Both the position numbers and the translations under genes were made by a program. Of a stretch of 11,214 nt of DNA, positions 1 to 6,600 are shown piece after piece (positions within the stretch are counted from its first letter, which is position 1; each line of letters begins with the position of its first letter). The stretch covers positions 1 to 11,214 of the forward strand of contig JAJYVK010000023.1 in assembly GCA_021792075.1 (NCBI GenBank), read 5' to 3'. Below the pieces are notes generated by a model, which did no database searches, had not been told where the DNA came from, and saw only the letters and a program-made list of their open reading frames with translations. This DNA comes from Actinomycetes bacterium. GTDB lineage: Bacteria > Actinomycetota > Acidimicrobiia > Acidimicrobiales > Acidimicrobiaceae.

Positions 1-1187
1 GTATCGAGGTCCAGACAGATTTCACCGTCGGATGAGGGCTCTCCGGAGATCGGATCCACGAGAGTAACCACGTATCCGGGCAAAGGTCTGCCCATTGAGC
101 CGAGTTCGATGCGCTGTGAGGGAGTGTTGCCGATCTGGGCTGTCGTCTCCGTCTGGCCGTATCCGTCGCGAATTGTTAGTCCCCATGACGACCGGACCAG
201 CTCGATGATCTGCGGATTGAGTGGTTCCCCTGCGCTGACGACCTCTCTCAATGACTCAGGACGGTTTTTCAGATCGGCTTGCACAAGCATTCTCCATACG
301 GTTGGAGGCGCGCAGAAGGTCGATACATTGCATCTTCGAAGCTGGTCAAGCATTGCCGGGGCGTCAAAGCGCGAGTAGTTGTAGACCAGCACGGTAGCTT
401 CGGCATTCCAGGGGGCGAAGAAGTTGCTCCAGGCATGTTTAGCCCATCCGGGAGAAGAGATGTTCAGATGGACGTCGTTCGGTTTTAGCCCAATCCAATA
501 CATTGTCGAGAGGTGGCCCACGGGGTATGAAATGTGAGTATGCTCCACAAGTTTTGGTTTCGAAGTCGTGCCGGAGGTGAAGTAAAGCAGGAATGTGTCC
601 AGTGCCCTTGTGACTCCGTCGGGAGAGAATTGCTCAGAGGTGTCGTAGGCATCGGAGTAGCGAAGCCAACCCCCCACTGCGTCGCCGACACAGATCTTTC
701 CGTAGTCACCCTTCACGTCGGCAAATTTGCCGACATCGTCCGAGCCGACCACCACGTGCTTTGCTTTGCCCCGTTCAATCCTGTCGGCGAGATCGTTAGG
801 TCCGAGGAGCGTTGTTGCAGGTATTACTATTCCGCCAAGCTTCATCACGGCGAGTATCGTTTCCCAGAGCTCGACCTGGTTGCCCAGCATTACGATCACA
901 CGGTGGCCGCGCTTTACGCCGTTTGATCTCATCCAGTTCGCGACCTGGTTGGAGCGCTTGGACATCTCAGCAAAGCTGAGCTTTTTTTCTGAGCCATCTT
1001 GTTCGACCACCCAGAGTGCGATGTTGTCGTTGCCTTCGGATATGGCGTCAAACCAGTCCATCGCCCAGTTGAAGTGGTCGAACTTGGGGCGCTTGAAGCC
1101 TCTGTAGGCCGCCTCGTAGTCGTTGCTGTTAGCGATCAGGAAGTCTCTAGACCCCCGAAAGACCTGGGTATTTGTTGACTCAGTCAT
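1..1187 (-). CDS. Acyl-CoA synthetase, AMP-binding family (partial, C-terminus outside window)
   Basis: About 395 N-terminal residues of an acyl-adenylate-forming enzyme. The family activates a carboxylic acid with ATP to an acyl-AMP and then transfers it to coenzyme A, in the cytoplasm. Visible motifs are the phosphate-binding loop YFTSGTTSKPK at about residues 202-212, SPGWAKHAWS at about 245-254, SAGEPLNP at about 318-325, and the adenylate motif GYGQTET at about 343-349. The SPGWAKHAW context resembles medium-chain/acetyl-CoA synthetase-like members. Family length is about 550 residues, so the C-terminal lid with the catalytic lysine lies left of the window. I chose ATG 1187 because AGGAGAGG lies just upstream. 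An in-frame ATG eight codons earlier (1211) has no good ribosome site. The loop serine after GTT, where glycine is usual, is a mild variation. The acid substrate cannot be read from the sequence. The truncated aldehyde dehydrogenase nearby would fit acid or aldehyde catabolism, as inference only. Confidence 0.9.
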   Translation of the reverse strand, partial: MTESTNTQVFRGSRDFLIANSNDYEAAYRGFKRPKFDHFNWAMDWFDAISEGNDNIALWVVEQDGSEKKLSFAEMSKRSNQVANWMRSNGVKRGHRVIVMLGNQVELWETILAVMKLGGIVIPATTLLGPNDLADRIERGKAKHVVVGSDDVGKFADVKGDYGKICVGDAVGGWLRYSDAYDTSEQFSPDGVTRALDTFLLYFTSGTTSKPKLVEHTHISYPVGHLSTMYWIGLKPNDVHLNISSPGWAKHAWSNFFAPWNAEATVLVYNYSRFDAPAMLDQLRRCNVSTFCAPPTVWRMLVQADLKNRPESLREVVSAGEPLNPQIIELVRSSWGLTIRDGYGQTETTAQIGNTPSQRIELGSMGRPLPGYVVTLVDPISGEPSSDGEICLDLD

Positions 1188-1582
1188 TTCCTCTCCTATC
1201 AGAACCTTCATAGTGCCCCACCTGCATCAGGCCTCAGATCGAGAATCCAAGACGCCAGGTTCTTTCGCCTACGAGCACCGAGAACTCGTTCTAACCACCT
1301 TCTATTTCTACATGATTGTCCGCATGTATTCCACAAGTTGTTATTTGAACGGGAAAATCGTCCTAACAAGCAAGCTTGCACGCAAGGCAGACAGTTGTGA
1401 AATGCCCTGAGCAAGCTCATGACCGGCTGACTGAACGTGGACTCTTGTTTGTTTGGTGCCTTTGGGAATTAACAGAGAGCAGATATCATTGCTTTGCAAA
1501 CTTAGATAAATCGCTTCTGGCCCTTGGTGGATATAATCCTTTTGTTTCCGGTGAAGCAGGGGTACAGGACAGGTAGGGGGAA
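1188..1582. other. Divergent intergenic region between acyl-CoA synthetase and redoxin genes
   Basis: This 395-bp spacer must carry the promoters for both flanking genes. It holds a 12-bp inverted repeat (AGAAC-TC-GTTCT, 1281-1292), a 10-bp palindrome GCAAGCTTGC near 1370-1379, and a TATAAT hexamer at 1532-1537 pointing to the redoxin gene. The short open frames in it have no recognisable protein similarity, so I see no gene. Confidence 0.6.
1532..1537 (+). promoter_or_regulatory. Candidate -10 element for the redoxin gene
   Basis: A perfect TATAAT lies 45 bp before the redoxin start. No convincing -35 hexamer lies 16-18 bp upstream and the TGn extension is not in register, so this is only a candidate. 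Confidence 0.3.
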
Positions 1583-2068
1583 ATGATGGCAGGTCTAAAA
1601 AACGGTACGGAATTTCCAAGACTGGTAATGGCCAGAGCCAAAGGGGGAGAGCTTGTGCTTCCAGAGGAGCTACAAGGTTCCTACGGAGTTGTCCTTGCGT
1701 ATCGTGGCTCATGGTGCTTGCGGTGCAATGCACAGCTGGCAAGCTTTCAGGAGATGCTTCCAGCGTTGACAGAAGCAGGCATCAAAGTCGCCGCCTTTTC
1801 CACAGACGACGAGGAGCATGCTTTGGAGATGGTGGACTCTCATAGCCTCGACTTTCCTGTTGGTTTTGGCGTTGACATGAGGGCGGTGGGCGAAATCCTC
1901 CAAGGATATGTAAACGAAGAGCGCGGTTCACTTGAGTCTTCGAACTTTCTTCTTCGCCCTGACGGAGCTATTGAGCTTGCGGTGTACTCCTCAGGACCTA
2001 TCGGCCGACTGGCGCCTGAAGATGTTCTCGACCTCGTCAACCGCAGGCGGCTGCGCGGTGCACTCTGA
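1583..2068 (+). CDS. Peroxiredoxin/thioredoxin-fold (AhpC/TSA-like) redox protein
   Basis: A complete 161-residue protein with the layout of the AhpC/TSA-redoxin group. It has a short N-terminal region with GTEFP, a first beta strand (YGVVLAYRGSW), a WCLRC motif with cysteines at 45 and 48, then alternating helices and strands, with SNFLLRPDGAIELAVYSSG near 129-147. The family uses the first cysteine to reduce peroxides or disulfides with thiol donors in the cytoplasm. Here the two cysteines are spaced CxxC as in thioredoxins, so disulfide exchange is as likely as peroxidase activity. There is no signal peptide or membrane segment. A purine-rich site AGGTAGGGGG (1571-1580) precedes tandem ATGs at 1583 and 1586; spacing slightly favours the second. 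It is transcribed divergently from the acyl-CoA synthetase and stands alone. The fold assignment is solid; the substrate is unknown. Confidence 0.82.
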   Translation: MMAGLKNGTEFPRLVMARAKGGELVLPEELQGSYGVVLAYRGSWCLRCNAQLASFQEMLPALTEAGIKVAAFSTDDEEHALEMVDSHSLDFPVGFGVDMRAVGEILQGYVNEERGSLESSNFLLRPDGAIELAVYSSGPIGRLAPEDVLDLVNRRRLRGAL

Positions 2069-2145
2069 TGGCGTAACCTGCCAACACAGCTAGCGTTCAA
2101 AAGTCCAGCTTGTCCGGGCAGAGGTACACATCTTCTGATCGCCTA

Positions 2146-2180
2146 AGCTGCGGTTCAAGACCTCTCTGTGGTCTTCAGCT
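2146..2180 (+). terminator. Stem-loop downstream of the redoxin gene, weak terminator candidate
   Basis: AAGACC (2157-2162) and GGTCTT (2170-2175) form a perfect 6-bp stem with a 7-base loop. Outside it AGCTG (2146-2150) can pair with CAGCT (2176-2180) across a 6-base bulge. It lies about 80 bp after the redoxin stop. No T tract follows, so intrinsic termination is uncertain. Confidence 0.3.
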
Positions 2181-2574
2181 CATTCATCGGTGCAGTTTCG
2201 ATTTCGCCGGCAGGCAACCCGCGCTGGTTACGCCGTGGCCGCCGTCGTGAGTTGCTCCTACCAAGCTGAGTCCTGGAATCACGGTGGTGATATTCATGAA
2301 AATACGGCGTACCGCCTCTTCGCAATTGAATTGGTTTTGTGGGATCGCAAAGGGACGGGCATGACCATTCCTTCTTGTATGTCAATGCCAAGCCTGTGGG
2401 ATTCTCACAACCAGTCGGCAGCTCAAGGCATAGACGGCCGATTATTTGACCGCGGCACCTTGAAGTTGTCCTGGCGGGGTTGGAGAAGGGATTCAGGTGT
2501 CAGAGAGAATCGGATCAGGATGAGCAAAGCCGCAAAGGCCCAATAACTGCGATTAAAAGGCCGCAAGGTGCTCC

Positions 2575-2606
2575 AAAAAGAGGCTCTTCTTTTATCAGCA
2601 GCCCTT
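2575..2606 (-). terminator. Candidate terminator for the aldehyde dehydrogenase transcript
   Basis: On the minus strand AAGGGCT (2606-2600) pairs with AGCC-CTT through one bulged T. The loop is about 14 bases and TTTTT follows. It begins 26 bp after the dehydrogenase stop codon. The stem is imperfect and the U run short. Confidence 0.3.
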
Positions 2607-2631
2607 CTATTGAAAGCTTCTGTATTGTTTT

Positions 2632-3828
2632 CTAGAACGGAAACTGCTTATGTCCCATTTGCATTGTTATCCAGCGCGTAGTCGTAAACGCCTCGACTCC
2701 AGCCTGGCCACCGAACCTGCCATAGCCCGAGTCACCAACACCTCCAAATGGTGCTTGCGCTTCATCATCCACGGACTGGTCATTCACGTGTACTATTCCG
2801 GTTCGAAGCTGTTTTGCAACTTCGAAACCGCGGCCGACATTTTCTGTGAGAATTCCCGCGGTCAACCCATAGCGAGTATTATTTGCCAGTGCGATGGCTT
2901 CATCTTCATTGTTTACCACGTCCACGGTGCACACAGGCCCGAAAATCTCTTCACTTGCTATTCTCTGGTCACGACCGACTCCGGCCAAAACGGTTGGAGC
3001 GTATACGGCTCCATGTGCTTTACCACCTCCGGCAACCAGTTTGGACCCCGAAGATACCGCCTCTTCCACCAAAGCAGCCACCCTCTCGGCTGCTTGGCTG
3101 TTGATCAAAGGTCCAACTACGGTGTGAGGATCCTGGGGATCCCCGAAAGACAGTGAACTCGTCTTCTCCCCGAGCTTCTCGAGAAACTCCCCAGCGACAT
3201 CCTTGTGCACGATTATGCGATCGGCACACATGCAGATCTGACCGGAGTTCATGTAAGTGGCGAAAGCCACAGCACTCACTGCGTAGTCGAGGTCCGCATC
3301 GTCAAGGATAATAAGGGAGTTCTTGCCCCCAAGCTCGAGGACCGCCGGCTTGAGATTCTGTGCAGCCAAAACACCGATGATGCGGCCGATCTTGGTTGAT
3401 CCGGTGAAAGAGACTTTGTCAACCCTGGGGTCAGAAATAAGAACTTCTGCGATCTCTCCTGCATCCGAGGGGGCGTTGGTCACCACATTACAGACACCAG
3501 CTGGCAGGCCCGCCTCTTTAAAGATATCAGCCAGCAACAGCCCTGATGTTAGGGGTGCCTGCTCGCTAGGCTTCATCACCACAGTGTTTCCCATCGCAAT
3601 TGCAATGGCGATCGAGCGAATACCCAGAATGAAAGGCGCGTTCCACGGCGCGAAAGCTGCCACTACCCCAGAAGGTTGGCGAAGTGATAATGACAACGCT
3701 CTCGGAGTGTCAGTTGCTAGTACCTGCCCCAGAGGTCCGGTCGTAGCCGCCGCTACCTCCCGAAGTATCGAAACGGCAAAACCGGCATTAAACCTCGAAC
3801 CACCGAAACTGACTGGCCAAAAAGTCGC
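2632..3828 (-). pseudogene. Aldehyde dehydrogenase, vanillin/salicylaldehyde dehydrogenase type, 5' end lost at an IS
   Basis: The reading frame is open for 398 residues from the IS edge to the stop. It covers the last four-fifths of an NAD(P)-dependent aldehyde dehydrogenase, which oxidises aldehydes to acids. Visible in order are the PWNAP segment, a cofactor-site stretch GNTVVMKPSE, FTGSTKIGR, the general-base region LELGGK, the nucleophile region GQICM with its cysteine, EEIFGPV, and the C-terminal PFGGVGDSGYGRFGG. Overall wording is closest to the vanillin/salicylaldehyde dehydrogenase branch. Family members run to about 480 residues; here roughly the first 90-100 are absent. The frame hits a TAG (3831-3829) exactly where IS sequence seems to begin. 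An internal TTG at 3696 could start a 354-residue product, but it lacks a ribosome site, would begin inside the conserved core, and would miss part of the cofactor fold. Most likely inactive. Catalytic motifs are otherwise intact, which suggests recent loss. Confidence 0.8.
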
Positions 3829-3840
3829 CTAATAAACAAA

Positions 3841-3908
3841 TAGTGCCCTCTGAGCTGGTAGAATGGTTGTTAGTAAGACAGTCCAAACCCACCAACAAAG
3901 GGGCACTA
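3841..3908 (+). repeat. Inverted repeat at IS left end, overlapping the transposase ribosome site
   Basis: TAGTGCCC (3841-3848, also the terminal repeat) is repeated inverted as GGGCACTA (3901-3908), and a third inverted copy is the right end (5222-5229). A small inner pair, TTGTT (3867-3871) with AACAA (3894-3898), could extend the fold. The right arm covers the GGG of the AAAGGGG ribosome site and stops 3 bases before the GTG start. RNA that enters from outside the element carries both arms; RNA begun at the internal promoter carries only the right one. Confidence 0.6.
3856..3864 (+). promoter_or_regulatory. Extended -10 promoter for the transposase
   Basis: TGGTAGAAT fits the extended -10 form (TGn followed by TAGAAT, five of six to consensus). 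No good -35 is present, as is common for extended -10 promoters. Initiation would fall near 3871, past the left arm of the terminal repeat and about 40 bases before the GTG start. Confidence 0.45.
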
Positions 3909-3911
3909 AAA

Positions 3912-5222
3912 GTGATTGTATCATCTCCCAACCTCAAGAGCATCAATGTTGTGTTCGATGATCAAAATCTTGTCGCAAATGCTGGTCTGATTCTGGTTTC
4001 TACCATGTCTGAAAGTCTTCGGCTTGAGGAACTGATGGAAGAGAAAGTGTCACTCTCTGGTCGGGTTGGAGGTGCAAACCCGGGGAGAAAACTTCTAACT
4101 TTGATCCACGCAATGACAGCGGGAGCAAGCCACATTGATCACGTCGACATGCTGAGGGCTGGGTCAACTGAGTCGGTACTTGGCCATGTGGTGGTAGCTC
4201 CGTCAACAATGGGCACGTTCCTGCGTACTTTCACATTTGGACACCTCCGGCAAGTGGATTCAGCAGTAGATACAGCGCTTTGCCGTGCCTGGGCAATGGG
4301 AGCAGGGCCAGGTCACGCTCAGCTGGTTATAGATATTGACTCCACAATATGTGAGGTGCACGGGACCAAGAAACAAGGGGCCAATTTCGGCTATACAAAA
4401 TGCCGCTGTTATCATCCTCTGCTTGCTGTGAGAGCTGATACCGGGGAGATAGTAAACCAAAGACTTCGAAAGGGATCCTCCCATACCGCCCGAGGGGTCA
4501 GACGATTTATCAAAGACACCATCGCAAGGCTAAGACGTGCTGGAGCAAAAGGCGAGATCGTAGTCCGCTTTGACAGCGGTTACTGGTCCAATGAAACCAT
4601 AGCGCTTCTCGAAAGACTCGGTGTCCGGTACTCTATGGCAATACGTGCTGGGACAAAAGGGATAAAAGAGATGATAGAGGAGATCAGCGAAGACTCCTGG
4701 AGTGAGATCCCTTATACCCCAGACGGCGAGGCCCAGGTGGCAGAGATGATTTACCAGAACCGCAGACTTGTGATAAGGCGTACCAGGCTGATAGGAAAAC
4801 AGGCCGAACTCTGGCCCAATTGGCGATACTTTGGATTTCTCACCGATTTAGGCGGAACAACAGTTGAAGCTGACCAGTTCCAGAGAAACCGTGCGGTAAT
4901 TGAACTCTGCATCAGAGACATCAAAGATTCAGCATTAGAACATCTCCCATCTGGGAACTTCTCTGCCAACGGAGTCTGGCTGGCATGTGCGGCACTTGCA
5001 CACAATCTGATTAGGTGGAGCGCGATTCTCGGCAAGATCACAAAGCCGGGCACACTTACAGTTTCACAAACGATGAGAACCAGATTCATCTCTATAGCGG
5101 CTCGCCTGGTGAATATCTCCGGGAGACTGGTTCTACGGGGGCCCAAGCGGTGGCCGTGGGCGCAGCAATTTCTAACTGCACTCACAAATCTGCGTCTCCT
5201 GCTTGCGTCTGCTACCGAGTAG
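3912..5222 (+). CDS. IS1380-family DDE transposase
   Basis: A 436-residue transposase that cuts and rejoins the ends of its own element. The N-terminal part (VVFDDQNLVANAGL, then RPG-like and LTLIHAM segments) and the catalytic core match the actinobacterial IS1380 type. IDIDSTICEVHG carries the first acidic residues, YHPLLAVRADTGE and RLRKGSSHTARG follow, and VRFDSGYWS holds the second aspartate. The last catalytic glutamate is probably in the VIELCIRDIKD segment (my reading by analogy). The C-terminal block SGNFSANGVWLACAALAHNLIRW is also typical. I prefer GTG 3912 because AAAGGGG (3897-3903) lies 8 bases upstream. The frame stays open to a GTG at 3843, but that lies inside the terminal repeat. 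No frameshift or stop is seen, so the gene looks functional. The stop codon overlaps the right inverted repeat. Confidence 0.92.
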   Translation: MIVSSPNLKSINVVFDDQNLVANAGLILVSTMSESLRLEELMEEKVSLSGRVGGANPGRKLLTLIHAMTAGASHIDHVDMLRAGSTESVLGHVVVAPSTMGTFLRTFTFGHLRQVDSAVDTALCRAWAMGAGPGHAQLVIDIDSTICEVHGTKKQGANFGYTKCRCYHPLLAVRADTGEIVNQRLRKGSSHTARGVRRFIKDTIARLRRAGAKGEIVVRFDSGYWSNETIALLERLGVRYSMAIRAGTKGIKEMIEEISEDSWSEIPYTPDGEAQVAEMIYQNRRLVIRRTRLIGKQAELWPNWRYFGFLTDLGGTTVEADQFQRNRAVIELCIRDIKDSALEHLPSGNFSANGVWLACAALAHNLIRWSAILGKITKPGTLTVSQTMRTRFISIAARLVNISGRLVLRGPKRWPWAQQFLTALTNLRLLLASATE

Positions 5223-5232
5223 GGCACTACTA

Positions 5233-5254
5233 CGGGGTTTCTGGCACCACCCCG
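5233..5254 (+). terminator. GC-rich stem-loop just after the transposase gene
   Basis: CGGGGT (5233-5238) and ACCCCG (5249-5254) form a perfect 6-bp stem with a 10-base loop, starting 10 bp after the transposase stop. No T run follows, so it may act as an mRNA 3' end barrier rather than a classic intrinsic terminator. It may still belong to the IS, which would put the right tip beyond 5229. Confidence 0.35.
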
Positions 5255-5328
5255 ACAAAGCGTTTCGAGTACCACGATGTGCCAATAACACACAAAGGAA
5301 ACAGGGTCCCTGATCTCTCACGCCCTTG

Positions 5329-5350
5329 CTTGAGTCAGAATTGATTCAAG
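5329..5350. repeat. Nine-bp stem-loop
   Basis: CTTGAGTCA (5329-5337) pairs with TGATTCAAG (5342-5350) with one G-T wobble around the loop GAAT. No T tract is adjacent on either strand. Function unknown. Confidence 0.45.
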
Positions 5351-5392
5351 TGACGATCTTTCCGTTCAAACCAGTTGGCTGTTACGAATTGA

Positions 5393-5581
5393 AAGCCCGG
5401 AGTCGGTTTTGACGATGTCCTTCGGTGGATTCAGGCTAATAACAGAAGCCTCACGCCGACTATCGCCGACCTCGGCTATCCCCCCAATGAGTTCATACGA
5501 TATATCGGTTATTTTGTGAAGTCAAGCATCGCACAATGGATTGCAGCGCTCCTCGGCGCGCTGACGCCAAATCATCGTTAG
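5393..5581 (+). other. Coding-like relic frame, unidentified
   Basis: A 62-codon frame, bounded upstream by TGA (5390-5392) and ended by TAG (5579-5581), translates to a balanced, non-repetitive sequence. It includes DDVLRWIQANN, IADLGYPPNEFIRYIGYF and SIAQWIAALLGALTP. It has no ATG, GTG or TTG at a sensible place and no ribosome site. The adjacent upstream frame ending at about 5411 could be the same gene after a frameshift. I do not recognise a family. It may be the 3' end of a gene whose front was lost with the IS-linked rearrangement, or chance. Confidence 0.2.
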
Positions 5582-5858
5582 GAAATGCGTTACAGTTTTT
5601 ATCGAATATTTCCTTATAGAAGCCCTGAAAGTTCATCCTGGCTGACTCGGAGGTTTTCGAGGACCAATTGCAGCAGATGCCATTCCCCGAAAAAAAGAGT
5701 TTTACTGAAAGAAGAAGATGTAGAGGTGGCCTGCTTGTGGCGAGAACTGATGTTTCGACTGCTGGCAAGAAGAGGGTATCGTTTGGTGACAGCTGCTTTT
5801 AGAGACTGAGGTGCTGAATTGAATTTAAAGATTTAAAAGGTCCGTGTTCAGTCGCCTG

Positions 5859-5908
5859 GCGGTAAAGACGCAATTCAAGACGGAAATTGTGTTTACCTGA
5901 CTTACCGC
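5859..5908 (-). repeat. Long-range stem-loop just downstream of the LapA-like gene
   Basis: GCGGTAA (5859-5865) and TTACCGC (5902-5908) are a perfect 7-bp inverted repeat. Inside it CAATT (5871-5875) can pair with AATTG (5885-5889), giving a two-step stem. It starts 12 bp past the LapA-like stop codon, where a transcript end is expected. On the minus strand it is not followed directly by a T run, although TTTTAAAT comes about 20 bp later. Confidence 0.4.
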
Positions 5909-5920
5909 ACAATCCGGCTC

Positions 5921-6298
5921 CTATCCTTTCTTAGGGTCATCGTTGTCAGTGACAGGATTGTTGTGGTTGTGGACCAGTTTTCGCAGCTGCGCTATACGAA
6001 TCGAGCCCAACACCAACACCAGAAGACCGCCTAGGGCCGCTGCCACTATGAGAGCGAGCGCCAAGGGCATCGTTCCCGACAAGGTAACAAAAGTAATTTT
6101 AGCGCTGCCCAGATTCTGGAAGATAAAAATGAGAAGTGCAGCCAAGATAATCAGGGAAGGAAATATTCTCATCCAAGCTCTACTCGCCCGCGTCGATTTG
6201 ATTGCCTTAGTAGAAATTGAAGGGACCGAATCGGTTGGAGGCGCCTGATCCGTCTTGGGTTGAAGCTCCTCTGGAGGGTCAGATTCTGACGATGACAT
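5921..6298 (-). CDS. LapA-family (DUF1049) small two-helix membrane protein
   Basis: A 125-residue protein with a polar, serine/proline-rich N-terminal tail (1-40) and two hydrophobic helices at about 44-62 (IFPSLIILAALLIFIF) and 78-100 (LALALIVAAALGGLLVLVL). A basic stretch SIRIAQLRKL and a polar tail follow. The FxxQN motif at the end of the first helix (FIFQN) is the hallmark of the LapA domain. Family members sit in the inner membrane; in enterobacteria LapA helps control lipopolysaccharide assembly, but in actinobacteria the role is not established. I chose ATG 6298, with GAGG 11 bases upstream. A TTG at 6328 extends the frame by ten codons without a ribosome site. It lies 302 bp after the glucosidase gene on the same strand and probably has its own promoter. 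Confidence 0.8.
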   Translation of the reverse strand: MSSSESDPPEELQPKTDQAPPTDSVPSISTKAIKSTRASRAWMRIFPSLIILAALLIFIFQNLGSAKITFVTLSGTMPLALALIVAAALGGLLVLVLGSIRIAQLRKLVHNHNNPVTDNDDPKKG

Positions 6299-6335
6299 AG
6301 GTTCACCAACCTCGTTTCTAGACCACAAATGTGAA

Positions 6336-6362
6336 AGTCGGACTCGCAGTCGGAGGCTCCGA
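6336..6362. repeat. Short direct and inverted repeats in the LapA-like gene leader
   Basis: AGTCGGA occurs at 6336-6342 and 6348-6354 (12-bp period). The second copy overlaps an inverted repeat, TCGGAG-G-CTCCGA (6350-6362). The spacing of about one helical turn would suit a DNA-binding protein, or the inverted repeat may fold in the leader RNA. Confidence 0.35.
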
Positions 6363-6398
6363 TCATCCCTCCTATTGAAGAAGTCGTGCTCTGGGCCA

Positions 6399-6428
6399 AG
6401 TGTACCTTATAAAGCTTTTCATCTTCAA
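6399..6428 (-). promoter_or_regulatory. Candidate promoter for the LapA-like gene
   Basis: On the minus strand TTGAAG (6428-6423) and TACACT (6404-6399) are 18 bp apart. A TATAAG (6411-6406) lies between them. The leader would be about 90 bases. Each hexamer matches four of six consensus bases, so support is modest. Confidence 0.25.
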
Positions 6429-6600
6429 ACGAGTGAGATTTGTACTCAACTTTGTCTGGCCGGGGAGTTTATGCGCTCTTCTGTCAATCATTTCTTCCCG
6501 GCGGTTTCAGCTATCGGCATGGGACCAATTCGCTCGAGTGAGATGATTGCCAAGCGTCGACAAGGTCTGTTTCCTGAAGTGGCGTCAGTTGTGGCTCTCC

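Larger units (their letters stand above)
2069..2631. other. 563-bp intergenic region without a recognisable gene
   Basis: The region lies between the convergent redoxin and aldehyde dehydrogenase genes. Open frames of 78 codons (minus) and 118 codons (plus, 2190-2546) overlap each other. They have low-complexity or arginine-rich translations that match no family I know, and I saw no good ribosome site. Apart from the two hairpins listed separately I see no structure in it. It is long for a convergent spacer and may be decayed DNA. Confidence 0.5.
3841..5229 (+). mobile_element. IS1380-family insertion sequence (minimal extent)
   Basis: The element is bounded by a 9-bp inverted repeat, TAGTGCCCT at 3841-3849 and AGGGCACTA at 5221-5229, which encloses a single transposase gene. 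The true tips probably lie further out. On the left, CCTAATAAACAAA (3828-3840) starts with the CCT that known IS1380 members such as ISEcp1 carry at their ends, and the dehydrogenase frame stops being ALDH-like exactly there. On the right I find no matching CC-type end, and no direct repeat of 4-5 bp flanks any pair of candidate ends. The left side interrupts the aldehyde dehydrogenase. The family is well supported; the exact ends are not. Confidence 0.75.
5230..5920. other. About 690 bp of AT-richer, probably degenerate DNA right of the IS
   Basis: No gene can be called. None of the three minus-strand frames next to the IS resembles the missing aldehyde dehydrogenase N-terminus. The region holds hairpins at 5233-5254, 5329-5350 and 5859-5908, a coding-like relic (5393-5581) and a tandem ATTTAAA pair near 5823-5836. 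Open frames at 5493-5768 (minus) and 5585-5809 (plus) overlap each other and match nothing I recognise. Confidence 0.5.
6299..6600. other. Spacer between the glucosidase and LapA-like genes
   Basis: 302 bp that hold the candidate promoter and leader repeats listed separately. A plus-strand open frame from 6375 runs into the antisense of the glucosidase gene and looks like chance. No clear terminator for the glucosidase gene was found here. Confidence 0.5.

Noticed and set aside
2190..2546. 118-codon plus-strand frame in the long spacer
   Set aside because: No recognisable family, no ribosome site, and an overlapping opposite-strand frame of similar quality.
2632..3696. A complete 354-residue aldehyde dehydrogenase starting at TTG 3696
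   Set aside because: Family-like sequence continues in frame upstream to the IS edge, the TTG has no ribosome site, and the product would lack the N-terminal region.
3843..3911. Upstream GTG start for the transposase
   Set aside because: It lies inside the terminal inverted repeat, has no ribosome site, and the extra residues do not resemble the family; GTG 3912 has AAAGGGG at good spacing.
6169..6399. Minus-strand open frame with AGGAGGG before an ATG in the LapA-like leader
   Set aside because: The ribosome-like site touches the ATG directly, the frame overlaps the LapA-like gene, and the arginine-rich translation looks like an out-of-frame shadow.
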